A stretch of 64,000 nt of DNA, from the NCBI GenBank assembly GCA_050084515.1, contig CM114273.1:22878001-22942000 (forward strand), given 5' to 3'. The notes beneath the pieces are model-generated. The model had not been told where the DNA came from. It worked only from the letters and a program-made list of their open reading frames with translations, and ran no database searches. This document shows positions 49,801 through 61,159 of the stretch, piece after piece. The number at the start of each line of letters is the position of its first letter. Position 1 is the first letter of the stretch. The translations under genes were made by a program, and so were the position numbers. This DNA is from Blasia pusilla (lineage: Eukaryota; Marchantiophyta; Marchantiopsida; Blasiales).

Positions 49801-52800
49801 TCTGAGATCGGCTCCGGTTAGCCATGCCGTATTCCTACGACGGTAGCCCCGCTCCGCATGGACGGGATTTTGAGGATCCCGAGGCGGAGAGGGATACGTA
49901 AAACATAGGCCAGCGACGGTAAAAGAGACGCCCCGCTCGAATTATGCAGCCGTGGCGTCAGCGCAATGGGGCGTCCGAGTCCGGCGTCGGGTTCGCTGTG
50001 GCGCTGGCAGCCTTGCAAGAGGGTAGGTGATGCTCAGAGGAGAGGGCAGAAACGAGAAACCTGTCATAAACTCAAGCGCAGAGGAAATAAAACGGACGAA
50101 AGCGATTCCACTCTGTCCGGTCTCGGACTTCTGTATCATGTCGATCCGCACGATCCAAACATTCTCGTCCTCCGTCCTCCTCTCTATCTGTCTCCGGTCC
50201 ATCTTGGGAGAAGTTCTGTTTGCGTCTACATTTTCCAACGACGGGGGTTTTTCGACGGCATGTAAGTCTGAACGGTTATTCAAATCTTGCAAAGGGGGGT
50301 AGAGTTGCCGGGAAACTTTAACGCCGAGAATTTCCCGGATGATCCGTAAATGCTCAAGATCCACCGGCCGATTTCGCAAAGAGTGCCGATTCTTGACGCT
50401 CATCTGGAGGGAAGGGATTGAGCGACGTCTGCCCCCCCGGCGCAGGCTATGGGAGTCTCATCCCGGTGTTTGTCTGGAGTGAGTGCCAGTTAGGGCCAGA
50501 TCCCATGCACACCAGGAAAGACTTCACACTTAGTACTAACACCTGGTTAGTTGCACTTGGGAGAGAGGAGAGAGAGGAACTTTTTATGCCCGGGTAAGAT
50601 TCCTTATTATGGAAGGCGCGCACTAGTTCGCGGCACCTTCCCCCGTGTCCACTTCTTTGGTCGGTTTTTGTTTTTTTAGGTCGTTACGGCAGAGCATGGT
50701 CCCGGACTCTGTGGACCCAGGGCTACCGGAAGGTCAAGCGAAGGAGAGCCGCGAGGCCGGGTCTGGGCGGGATCCTCCCGTTTGCTTCGAATCTGGCAGG
50801 GCCGTGTGGTAAGGAACGGGCGGACTCGAAGCCGGACATGACGCTTTCTAGAACATCCTATCCGTCAACGGATAGATCGGACGGTCTCAGTTAATGGTAA
50901 CTAAGTTTTTTCTTCCTTTTCTCCGTTAAACTCTCCCGACGGTAATACCTTGTGTCTCCGTCGGGTGCTCCTTCCAAGTAGTTCTCTCCGTCCGCCAGTT
51001 ATTGCCAAATTCCCTGAACCCTCTCTCCGCCCCGTGTCAGCGAAAGGCAAGGCTTCTTACTCTGACAGAATGAGAGGCGTGGGCCTGTCCCTCGATTATA
51101 CCCATCGCTCTTTTCTCTTCTCGATCGCTCGCTCTTATCTGGCGATCGTTTCGCCACTTTAGGAAATAGAAAGGACGAGAAAAGAAGTCATAAATCGACT
51201 GTAGGAAAGGACCGATGGGACAGGACGGGAGAGAGGACGGGTGCAATTGAAATAAGGGTAGAGTACTAGGGCAGCCTACTCCAGTACGTTAAGTGTACAG
51301 TGCGCACGAATCCACCGTTTTAGAAACGGACAGCCATCTGCTCCCTTGAAGGACGCCGGCCCTTGCCGGCGTCCTTCAAGGGAGCCCCGGATAGCTCGCC
51401 GGGAGGTCCTTACAAATCGGCCGCCGGCGTCGAATAGTACCGTTCACTGGCTCTGACCGGCAGTACTGCGCATCTGACGTCAAGCACGACATTTCTGCCA
51501 CACTGTACCCGTCATCTTCTCTCCTCCCACACGCCATTCGAGAAAATACTGGACCGGACCGGACACTCCTTTCCATGCAGGTTTTTCCTGTTACAAGAAC
51601 ATTTTCCCACAAGGACTGACTCCCTGATTTCCTGGTCCGGTCTCGTGACACAAGGGACGCTCTCGTTGATGAATCACCTGCAACCCGTCCTTGTCAATCA
51701 ATCAACCCTCCATTCATTACATCACCAGAAACTCGCCACGCTGGCAAAATGCGCACCACGGGAGCCGTACTCCACACGTCCCACATCAATCGAGGAAAAC
51801 TGCCGGCGCTGATCGCCTGTCTCTCCAGCCCTCTGCTCGTGAAAGAAAAATTTCCGCGAATCGACGCTATGCGGACCCCCATTAGCTCGGTCAACTCCTG
51901 CCTGCGCTTGAATCGTTCATGGAGTCGATGAAAACCCACAAGAAAAAACTACTCCTTAGATAAATAATCTACATTCTCGTTAAATTCCACATTACTCCAC
52001 GATAATCGTATGCGGGAAATTTTTCTTTCTGATACGATTTACAAGTTAACGTTTAGCGGAGTTCGGTGATGCTAATGGGACTAATAATAACTCCAAGAGA
52101 TACCTTGTATGAACGGGAAAGGTTAGAAAGCACGATCGCAAAACATAATATCTCTTCGTTTACGTTCTCCTAAGTGCATCAGATCTGAACGACGAACGAA
52201 AACTGGGATTGTTTTGTTTTGTTTCCGCGATACGCTATCGCTGACCCGGGATCGATCTCGTGTATTCAAACACCGCATCCACCGCCTTTCCTCCTTTCCC
52301 ACACGAATAAAAAAAAGACATTTCTTTTGGAAATTCCAAAAAAAAATCAAAACATCGAAAACTGAAGGGAACACGCTCCGCCCCTGAAGTTGACTTGGCA
52401 ACAAGAAGGAGGATCGGAAGATACGACGGAGGCGGCATTCCAAAGGTGTGTACAAGAGCGGCAGAGGAGAGTCGCCGGGAATGAGGCCGTCGGCAGGCTC
52501 TTCAGTGCCGGTAATAGTTAAGCTGATGCCGGCGTACGGACCCAACGGACCATCGGGTCCGCGAGCGGAGCGTAGGCACGTTCTTGTGTGGAATGCGCTC
52601 CCTCCTGAGCCCCCCTTTGACTGTTGGCGATTCCCAGGTCCGCATTGAATGCGAGTTGCGCCGAAAGCCTGTCGCAGAGAGAGGAGGAAGGACCCGAGAC
52701 AAGAGCCTGAGAAGTAGATCGAAGAACCACTCGGGAGTAGGGGAAATCAGGAGCAACCCAATCAAGTGCTTCCTTTTCCGCAGTTCCGTTCCCGAAAAAC

Positions 52801-53300
52801 TGCGCTGTATCGCATGATTTGATTCGTCGACTGATTCTGAGAGTACGCGACAAACGCCATGGACCGACGCGCTTGCCATCAATTCGCGATCGCCCTTCGT
52901 TCCCCCTCGGCGCCACCCCTTCCGTCCGTCCGGCCTCTGGAATTTCCATGATTCCATCCCCTTCGCTCCGACGTGACTGCGATTGATTCCCTCTCTCCCT
53001 CCCTGAGTCCCTCGCTCTTTCCTCTCGTACGTAATTATTATTTCTAGATAGAGAGAGAGAGGGCATCACGAGAACCTTTCGTACCAACCTGTCCGTCCGG
53101 CCGAGATTCATCGAACGACCGCTTGCGTTGGGCGTCGACGTCGTCGCTGGCAGGACGACTTTATGACAGGAACTGGATGCACAAAGGAGAAACCTGAACG
53201 CAATAAAGCGATCGTCCTGCGGAGGGAGATCAATCTCGTTTATCTAGCGAAGAATATCATTGTGAATTTTTGCAGGTCGTAATAAACTAGAACATAAGTA
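49801..53300. other. GC-rich block, no gene recognised
   Basis: A 3.5-kb GC-rich stretch. Overlapping frames on both strands reach 197 codons (minus, 52518-53111) but are Arg/Ser-rich and mutually contradictory, as expected of chance frames in GC-rich DNA. It contains the perfect hairpin at 51340-51385. Confidence 0.4.
51340..51385. repeat. Perfect hairpin, 21-bp stem, 4-nt loop
   Basis: GCTCCCTTGAAGGACGCCGG plus C (51340-51360), loop CCTT, then the exact reverse complement (51365-51385). It is GC-rich and would be very stable. No T-run follows and no transcript context is known. Confidence 0.95.
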
Positions 53301-53598
53301 AGAAGAAGAAATGAAAAGACAAGGTGTCAAGGACGCCCTCTTTCCATCTCACTCGCACACAATGGGTAATAATTCTTTACAAACAAATAATTTTGAAAAA
53401 GAAAAAGCGCCCATGGCACATATTGGTTGGAAGGGTGGGAAAATTATCTATATTATTCATTTCTAAAATTTGAGAATAATTATTTTTAATATTTTCAATC
53501 AAATAATCCTTACGTCAACAATTTCTTAATGGTATATTTATGTTTCATTTCTTTCTTATTCATCTTTTATTCTTGGCAAACAAAACAAATGAAGAAGT

Positions 53599-53642
53599 GC
53601 AATATGAACCCCTTGCAAAATGTTGCAAGGGGTTCATATTGC
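53599..53642. repeat. Perfect hairpin, 20-bp stem, 4-nt loop
   Basis: GCAATATGAACCCCTTGCAA (53599-53618), loop AATG, then the exact reverse complement (53623-53642). Confidence 0.95.
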
Positions 53643-55735
53643 AATTCTGGATTTTGACATGCAAGAAGATAACCTAAATAATAAGGCAGATATACTTTTT
53701 TCGTAATATCTTTGACATTGAAAATATGACCTTCCATCCCCTAATTGGAAAAAAATAACCTTAATATCCTTCTCTTAAGAACATTGCATGCCTTCTTTCT
53801 TCTTGATTTGGGAGAAAATATATCCACCTTTCATTTTCCAAATCCATCTTCCCATCTATAAAAGAAAGTCACTCTCATAATTTTGGAAAAATATTCCTTG
53901 TAACTATTCTCCAAGTCCTTCTCCTCTCTTTTTAACTACAGATTTATTTCTATTCCAATTATCTATTTCCCTCTCCTCACCAAGCTTCAAAATTCTCCTC
54001 CCTCTAATTTGTAAAATAAGAAAAGTTATTAGTGACGAGAGAAGATAATGAATAGGAGGGAGACTTTGGAAAAATTGAGGGAAACTTTACTTTTTCTTAT
54101 GTGAAAAAATACTATATGAAATAAAACTTGTACTCCATTTTCTATCCATTCTCCCTTAGCTTAGAAAAGGGACACCTTTTAAGGTTATATCAATCCAAGA
54201 TCACAAGGAAGATCACCACTTACTCTCTCTACAATGTCAACATGTTATAATTATCCTCGTCTTGGTGGGGGAGATTCAATCCAATTTTCCTATCTGTGTG
54301 TCCCAACATTTTATTTTATTTTGAAGATCTGATTAAGAGCTCCTTGAGAATAACTTTTTCTGGATAGGGCCCTCCTAGAAGATTTTGTAGCTCATACAAT
54401 CCCCTAAACCATCCCACAAAGGCTTTGTAATAGGTAACACATTTCCTTATTGTATGTGTCTAGTATATCTAGCAAGAGTTTTTTATAGTAGAGTGGAACA
54501 TAGTCTCTCCTTATCATGACATGGTTGGCAATTAGGCTCTATGGCCATTCATGCATGAGCGACATACTCCTTGTTCTTAAGTCCACAATATTGATTGATA
54601 TTCTATAACATTTTCCATTCAATATTATTCACTCTCCATGATTTCAAATAAAAGGAAATAAGCAACCTAAATTTCCAATACACAACTCACTTATCAATAA
54701 TGATCCTCACTTAAGCTGACATCATTCTTAAGTGGACAAGAAAGACATCATGAGAGGTGAATTAGAAGAAGATTAGAAGTTTGGTGCTTGTTGAATGGCA
54801 TCATTAATCGATGGGATCCACAACTACATTCAAGCTATGAGGCACGGAATGTATAGTCATAGTAACATACTTGGTAAGTTTTGTCTATGGTTATTTTCAT
54901 GATAAATAATCTACATCGGGTGGAAAATAAGGATCTATCAATGTGATGTCTATCCAATCACACCAAAATGACGTATTTAAATGCATTATTCATAAGTTTG
55001 TGACTTTTTTTGCAATCCAAAGGCAAATTGGAAAGTTGATCTCATTCAATTGAACCAAGTTTTCAATAGGTTTAATGAATTTGAAATTTCTTTTCATTGT
55101 TGGTGTTCCCTCAATTCTACAGCCAAGCATTGTGCAAGGACTAAGAAGTGGTATAGACTTTGGTATTGAGAAATAACTTTAGACATCGCCAACCAATTTC
55201 AATTAAGATGCATTGGTTTCTAAACTCGAGGAACTCTTGATGGTAACCAACAAAGAACATTAGGTGTAGATATAGGGGACAACCACACGTCTTGTGAGAG
55301 TGCACCGTGCCAGGGTCTAAGGGTGGAAATCTTATGGGGAAAGAAGATTCTGAAATCAACAATAGATGATGGTAATTAGCAAGGGGCTTTCCTCCAACCT
55401 CTTGGATCTGAAGTTTATTCTAATTCTCTAAGAACGAATAAAGCACATAGTTCCTAGTACATCACTATACTCTAGAACAATCATCACATGCTCTTGATGC
55501 ACATATGAGGCGGCTAATCAAAGAAGCCTCTTAAACATTTCCAGCAAATAATCACAGAAGGAAGATAATACATCGTGCGGCTAATGAATGCTATAATATT
55601 ACTATAGTAGGTGTTAAAGGCTAATTAATGATGAACTTTGTGTTTAATGCTTTGAAACTCAGATGGATAATTCAATGCTTGCTACTTTCTCATGCATGAT
55701 GTAAAGGGAGTGAGTGAAAATCTTCTAGATCACGC
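53643..55735. other. AT-rich spacer, no gene recognised
   Basis: Poorly coding AT-rich sequence; nothing recognisable before the MITE at 55736. Confidence 0.4.
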
Positions 55736-56061
55736 CAAGGTTAAATGTAGACAAAGTGTGTATCCGCGGACATGTCCTTGGCTGTGGACTTACGTCTGTC
55801 CTATGGAAAGACTTGTCCATGTGGGCCCTATCTTCCCTTTCTCATTCCTCCCACTTGCTTATATGCTCCACACTTTCCCGTTTCCTCCTCCCTCCACCTC
55901 CACTTCCTCCCTTGTTATTGTCCCACTCATCCTTGCCCCACCTTTAAATATGAACTATAAGTATGGGCCCCACCTCTTACAATCCATGTTTGTGGATGTG
56001 TCTACACTTTTTCGTCCATGTCTGTCCTAGGGAGGGACTTGTCCCGTTTTTTGCAACCATG
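55736..56061 (-). mobile_element. hAT-like MITE copy F with near-perfect 8-bp TSD
   Basis: It is 326 bp, starting CAAGGTTAAATGTAGACAAA and ending TTTTTTGCAACCATG. The flanks are GATCACGC (55728-55735) and GATCATGC (56062-56069), one difference in eight. It inserted immediately upstream of a Ty3 RT remnant. Confidence 0.8.
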
Positions 56062-56099
56062 GATCATGCAAAAGAGGATAAATCAGCTTACGCACTTGG

Positions 56100-56450
56100 G
56101 GAGGATAAAATTTTTGGTTGAGGATAAAATAATCCAACTATTAATAAACCATGTAGGGATGAGGTGCAAAGGTCTTCTGTCCTTAAGATCTCAGAGTCGG
56201 ATACCATCAGCTACATATCACATTGGAATACATGCAAAAGACGATATTTTGGGGCATCAATCCTCATGGGAAGGATTGTATGTACCAATGGCGGTTCTTA
56301 TCAGTTGGGTTAAAGAATGCCTCGACATAGTTTTAGAGAGTCATGGATATGACCTTGAAAAGTCTAGATTTTGCTACGTGTTATATTGAAGATATCGTAT
56401 TCTTTTTAGCGCATGATCTCTTGAGCCTAGTTCTTTTGAGCACCTTATCA
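56100..56450 (+). pseudogene. Ty3/gypsy reverse transcriptase remnant
   Basis: The readable frame contains KTIFWGINPHGKDCMYQWRF, LSVGLKNAST, two stops, RVMDMTLKSLDFATCYIEDI and VFF. This is the RT palm of Ty3 elements. The YIDD catalytic motif reads YIED, so one catalytic Asp is lost. An overlapping 123-codon frame in another phase is a shadow. Confidence 0.75.
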
Positions 56451-57235
56451 CTACTCTATTATATGATAAAGATATAATAGAGTTGGACGAGGTCATGCAA
56501 CATTGTTTTCTAATGAATTTAGAAAGATATCGAGCAATGAGAAGAAAAACTCATAGGCTCTTGTTGCCCAAGGTAGGCCAACTGAAAGGAGTCAAAGCAA
56601 AGGTAGATATAGGTCGAAGTCTCAATCTACCACTAGTAATGTAAAAGGTAAATGTTTGATCTACAGAAAGATAGGCCACATAAAGAAAGATTGTATAGAG
56701 GGCGATAGAAAGGATCCATTGAGGAATGTACATAGAGAGAAAGCCTAGATCTCTGAACAAGCTAGCAGAGTGAGATGGGGATGACTATATACTGATTGTA
56801 ATTTCTAGGGAGGATATCTTCGGTGATGCATCAATTATGGATTTTGGTTTCCCTTACCACATGGTCCCTCGAAAAGAATGCTTCAATACTTATCGCAACT
56901 AGGTTGGTGGAAATTTCTTGATGGAGAACGATACGCCATGCAAGATACTCGAGATTGGTTCTCTTCATATCAAGATTTTTGATGGGACTATTCCAACATT
57001 GTCTGAGGTGAGACATATTCCAGATCTACGAAAGAGCTTGATTTCTCTTGATACCCTAGATGACAATGGTTGCAAATGGGTACTAGAGAATGGAGTTCGA
57101 AGAGTTTCAAAATGAGCCTTGATCTTGAGGAAGGGCAAGAAGGTGGGAATCCTATACAAGCTCGAAGGTGAAACAATTGTAGGTGGAGTTACAATAGCAT
57201 CCACAATACATGGAGATATAATTTTCACGTCTTTT
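56451..57235 (+). pseudogene. Ty1/copia gag C-terminus and protease remnant
   Basis: From left to right: IELDEV (gag), a basic Ser/Arg region (SQSKGRYRSKSQ), the zinc knuckle KCLIYRKIGHIKKDC with one Cys replaced by Tyr, the protease block ASIMDFGFPYHMVPR in which DSG reads DFG, KILEIGSLHIKIFDG, and RHIPDLRKSLISLDTLDDNG leading to the pre-integrase region. Stops interrupt it at several points. Protease and nucleocapsid are both disabled. Confidence 0.78.
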
Positions 57236-57236
57236 T

Positions 57237-57560
57237 AGGATGGATCGAAAAGATATAGTAGAGCACCTTTAAGGATAGTTGAGGTTAGCCTCAAGAGGTT
57301 GATGATGATCTATTGAGGCCATTTGTAACCTGAGAGAGCAAGTTTTCCCTTCCTTTTGGCTCATTCAAAGCCATATATAGAAATTACTATTTCTATAAAG
57401 TTATTTTAAGTATAGTTTTCTTTCTACTTTGGGAAGTGGCCTTTTACCTCCTACAACAAATGAAGAACCAAGGAAGTGACTTGCGAGCATAGATTATCGT
57501 GGAGAGAGCTTAGGATAAGGAAGCGTTTATACCCAAAGAAAGAGCTTTGGAGCTCATTTT
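57237..57560 (+). repeat. LTR fragment, solo-LTR family
   Basis: Reverse complement of the second half of the 12553-13117 LTR (GGATGGATCGAAAAGATATA, GAGGCCATTTGTAACCTGAG, GGCTCATTCAAAGCCATATA). Confidence 0.6.
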
Positions 57561-57599
57561 CTCCTTTTCTTACCATATTTTTTGATTTATCGTTGAGAG

Positions 57600-58090
57600 C
57601 CAAATTTACCAAGGGCCATTCGTCGTGATGATTGGTAAGGTGTTAAACCTTGATGACCTTAAGGTGTGGATGTGAGCATGTTCTGAGAGGGTTGAGTTAT
57701 TTTGGTGAGTGATGCCCATGACGCCTAAAAACTTGGCGATTGTGCATCATCCAAATACTTTGAGGTATGTGACTATTCAAAGAGGTGGTTATCGACTGAC
57801 CATCCAAAGGTTTTATCAGACAGATTATGTTTACTTGTAGCAAACGGCATCCACAACGATGGATGTGACTGAACAATGCACTATCTTGAGGTTTCCTGAG
57901 GTTTTTCCATCTAGTGTTCTCTTATTGGAGGGATGCGATGGCATGGTTTGGAAGGACCATGTGAGTAACTGTGCCCCATGTCACCTTCGTAATAGTGACG
58001 GTACAATTGATATGAAGTTGCGTGCACGAAATGACCTTGGAACCCTAACATGGCTTCAGCTAAACAGCTATTGTCGCTAGGGGGGGGCTT
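57600..58090 (+). pseudogene. Ty3/gypsy element C: integrase C-terminal tail
   Basis: It reads DLKVWM.ACSERVELF, NLAIVHHPNTLRYVTIQR, YQTDYVYL and, in an open frame 57859-58080, VTEQCTILRFPEVFPSSVLL then LEGCDGMVWKDHV and NCAPCHLRN. That is the tail seen in element A. The PHD region is absent; a G-rich run (AGGGGGGGGC, 58080-58089) follows and could be a polypurine tract. Confidence 0.68.
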
Positions 58091-58279
58091 AGTATTGTGC
58101 CCTCGCCCCCATATTGCTTGACCAAGGCGATCATACACAATAAGCAAGCTCGCCTTTTTAGGGGCCTTCATGTTGTACCTCTTGTAATTGATGCAATTAT
58201 AGACACATAAACAATGTTCTCTATTTTTTTCTTCTATACTATCCACTTCAATAAGACTAACCCTAAAATTATTCTTGAA

Positions 58280-58600
58280 ACCATGATAGAAATGTAGAAC
58301 ATGCAACAAGTCCAAATAATGTCTGAATTTCTCCACCAAAAATCGACTTTATCAACATATTTAATGCATTCTTCTCGAAGCCTATCTTCAAAAGGTTGAT
58401 CACACCCTTAGTTAGTATCTCTCAAATGAAATTCTATTGAAAATCAATGTGTTCTTCCTTGGCATGATACACTTGGTTTTAGCTAAATGTACAACACTTT
58501 GACTATCACAATACATGATAAGTCCAACTTGCAACAAACCAAGCTCAACTACAAGTCTCCTTAGCCAAATAACATCCTTAGTTGCCTCTTATGTAGCCAT
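58280..58600 (-). pseudogene. Ty1/copia RNase H remnant
   Basis: On the minus strand: EYMAT.EATKDVIWLRRLVV, ELGLL, IMYCDSQSVVHLAK, then in shifted frames ISFERY and VEKFRHYLDLL. This is the copia RNase H (EY.A...A..E..WL..L, D..SA..L..N). It directly abuts the integrase remnant, so the RT between them has been deleted. Confidence 0.72.
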
Positions 58601-59350
58601 ATACTCAACTCATTGGTGGGTGGACATGTTTGTTGGAATTCCTTGAGATAGTTATATCACCAATGTCTACTTCCACCTCTAGAGCCTTAAATACGAGACT
58701 CTCATCTCTTACCTCCCTTGAAATATGAGTCTTCAACATAGCCTTCTCATCAAAGGAGATATCTCTACTCACCAAAATCTTGCATGTACTAGGATCCCAC
58801 AATCTATACCCTTTCATTCCCTTGTGATTTTCTACAAAGGTGCACTTTCTAGCCTTTAGGTCTAGCTTTGACTTTTGATCTTCTTGATCATGAACATATG
58901 CAAGGCATGTAAACACTCTAAGTAGAGAGTAATTTTCATGAGTACTATGCGACAACTCTATAGGAATTTTACATCCAATAGCAGTTGCAAGCGATAGATT
59001 TATCAAATAACAAACAATATTCACAGCTTCTGCCAGGAAGCTTTTCTTCATTCCCATATTGCTCAACATGCTATGTCCGGTTCATCCGCTTTGCCTCTCC
59101 ATTTTGTTAAGGTCTACCAAGAGTGGTGAATGGAGGATGATGCCTTCCTCCTTATAAAAATTTTCAAATTTCCTAGATCAATACTCTCCACCATTTTTGG
59201 ATTGTATACACTTGATCTTCTGACAGGTCAGCTTCTCTACCATTGTCTTCCATTTTGTGAAGATAGAGAATATCTCTAGTTTCTTCTGCAAGAAGTAAAT
59301 CCACACCCTTCTAGAATAATCATCCATAAAGGTGACAAAATACAACGCTC
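58601..59350 (-). pseudogene. Ty1/copia integrase remnant
   Basis: A 154-codon open frame (58605-59069) carries SFLAEAVNIVCYLINLSLAT, LLRVFTCLAYVHDQEDQKSK and GMKGYRLWDPSTCKILVSRD, typical of the end of copia integrase and its downstream region. Upstream (59350-59070), with one or more shifts, come VTFMDDYSR.VWIYFLQKK and KCIQSKNGGEY; the Asp of the 'D.G.E' block is Asn here. Confidence 0.8.
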
Positions 59351-59794
59351 ATGATTGAGAAGCAATAGATGCACGACCCCAAACATATGTATGTATATAA
59401 TCTAGAGCTCCCTCTCTCCGATGTACATGTGTTGTCCGCCTACTCTCCTTGAACGTAAATCTTTAATGTTGCGAAAGGGTGCGTTCAGTAGGATAAGCTC
59501 TACATCCTAATGTGCACCCAAACATGTACTCACATTAGTCAAGTCTGGGTCAATCAGCGTTCTAACTTTCTGAGTTCTCGTCTTGGCCTCTCGTCAAGCT
59601 CAACCTTCCTAGTTTCGCGGTTTACAAAATAGGCAAGTCTTTCAAGAATTGGGACCGATTTTATGGTCAGTTCCGGAACCTCAAATAACATTTGCACGCT
59701 TGGCGGTCCCAACAGTCAAATGGAAATCCAAGGAGTCCCTAACCATGACTCACTAAAATAAGTCGCGATTAGGAATCCAAGTCTGGCTTACAAA

Positions 59795-59930
59795 ATCCAC
59801 CTTCTTAGATTAAGTGAGGTTTCGAGTTCCAATGCTAAACTCTCGTTCCATTGCGTGCCCTTGAAACATTTTTTGGTACTCAAAGTGGGTTCGGGTTCCA
59901 AGAATCCTTGGAGACACTCCCCCTTACTAG
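59795..59930. repeat. Dispersed repeat, copy 2
   Basis: CTCGTTCCATTGCGTGCCCT and GGTTCCAAGAATCCTTGGAG match 35072-35215 with differences, same orientation. Confidence 0.55.
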
Positions 59931-60320
59931 TTCTTCTGGGAATCTTTGCCCTCCCCCTAATTTTAGGGAAAGACAGTCGAGCCCCTCATTTTGGCCCTCA
60001 ATCCGACTTCTCTTACCGTCATTTTTGGCGAATATCTCAAGCTCTGCTTGAGCGTTTTCTATGATCTTTGGTGCATTGTAACTTTCTTGGCATAAGCTTT
60101 CCAATGTCATCTTACTTGTACCAAACGAATCTTGGGACTAAACGGTATGGTCTAAAACACAGTCAAAATCCCCAAACACTAGTCGCGTTCCAAATCTGGT
60201 TCTCACCTCTTTGGCAACCAGCTTCCCTAGACTCAACTCATCTCAAGTCTTGGTTCACATTTGGTCTTGGTTCTCCGGTCGTGACCATAAACGCATAAAC
60301 TCTATTACGCGTTTTGTCTC

Positions 60321-60356
60321 TTGGACTTTTCCAAGAGACCTCTTGGAAAAGTCCAA
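60321..60356. repeat. Perfect hairpin, 17-bp stem, 2-nt loop
   Basis: TTGGACTTTTCCAAGAG (60321-60337), AC, then CTCTTGGAAAAGTCCAA (60340-60356), an exact reverse complement. Confidence 0.93.
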
Positions 60357-60612
60357 AGCGCAATCATCGTAGCGTGAGCTCACTAAAGTTATGATGTTTT
60401 TCTTGGCGTCTATTTGGTGTTCGTTTGGTTATGAGGATCACGACACTAGTATTGAAACTCACTCTATGTTTTTTTCCAAAATATGCAATGTTCATAGAAA
60501 TCCAACTTATAAGACTTCACTCCTTTGAGCAACTCACATTTTGATAGCTCACTTAGTCCACATTCGCTCATATGACCCAATCACATGTGCCATGATTGTG
60601 TCATATCTATTA

Positions 60613-61140
<528 letters not shown>

Positions 61141-61159
61141 TTGGCTCTTCATCTCTTTA

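Larger units (their letters stand above)
59351..60612. other. Spacer with a dispersed repeat and a hairpin
   Basis: Sequence at 59795-59930 repeats 35072-35215. Open frames of 60-76 codons have no recognisable family. The perfect hairpin at 60321-60356 is described separately. Confidence 0.45.

Noticed and set aside
52518-53111. 197-codon minus-strand frame
   Set aside because: Arg/Ser-rich with no family resemblance, and a 151-codon frame overlaps it in another phase; likely chance.
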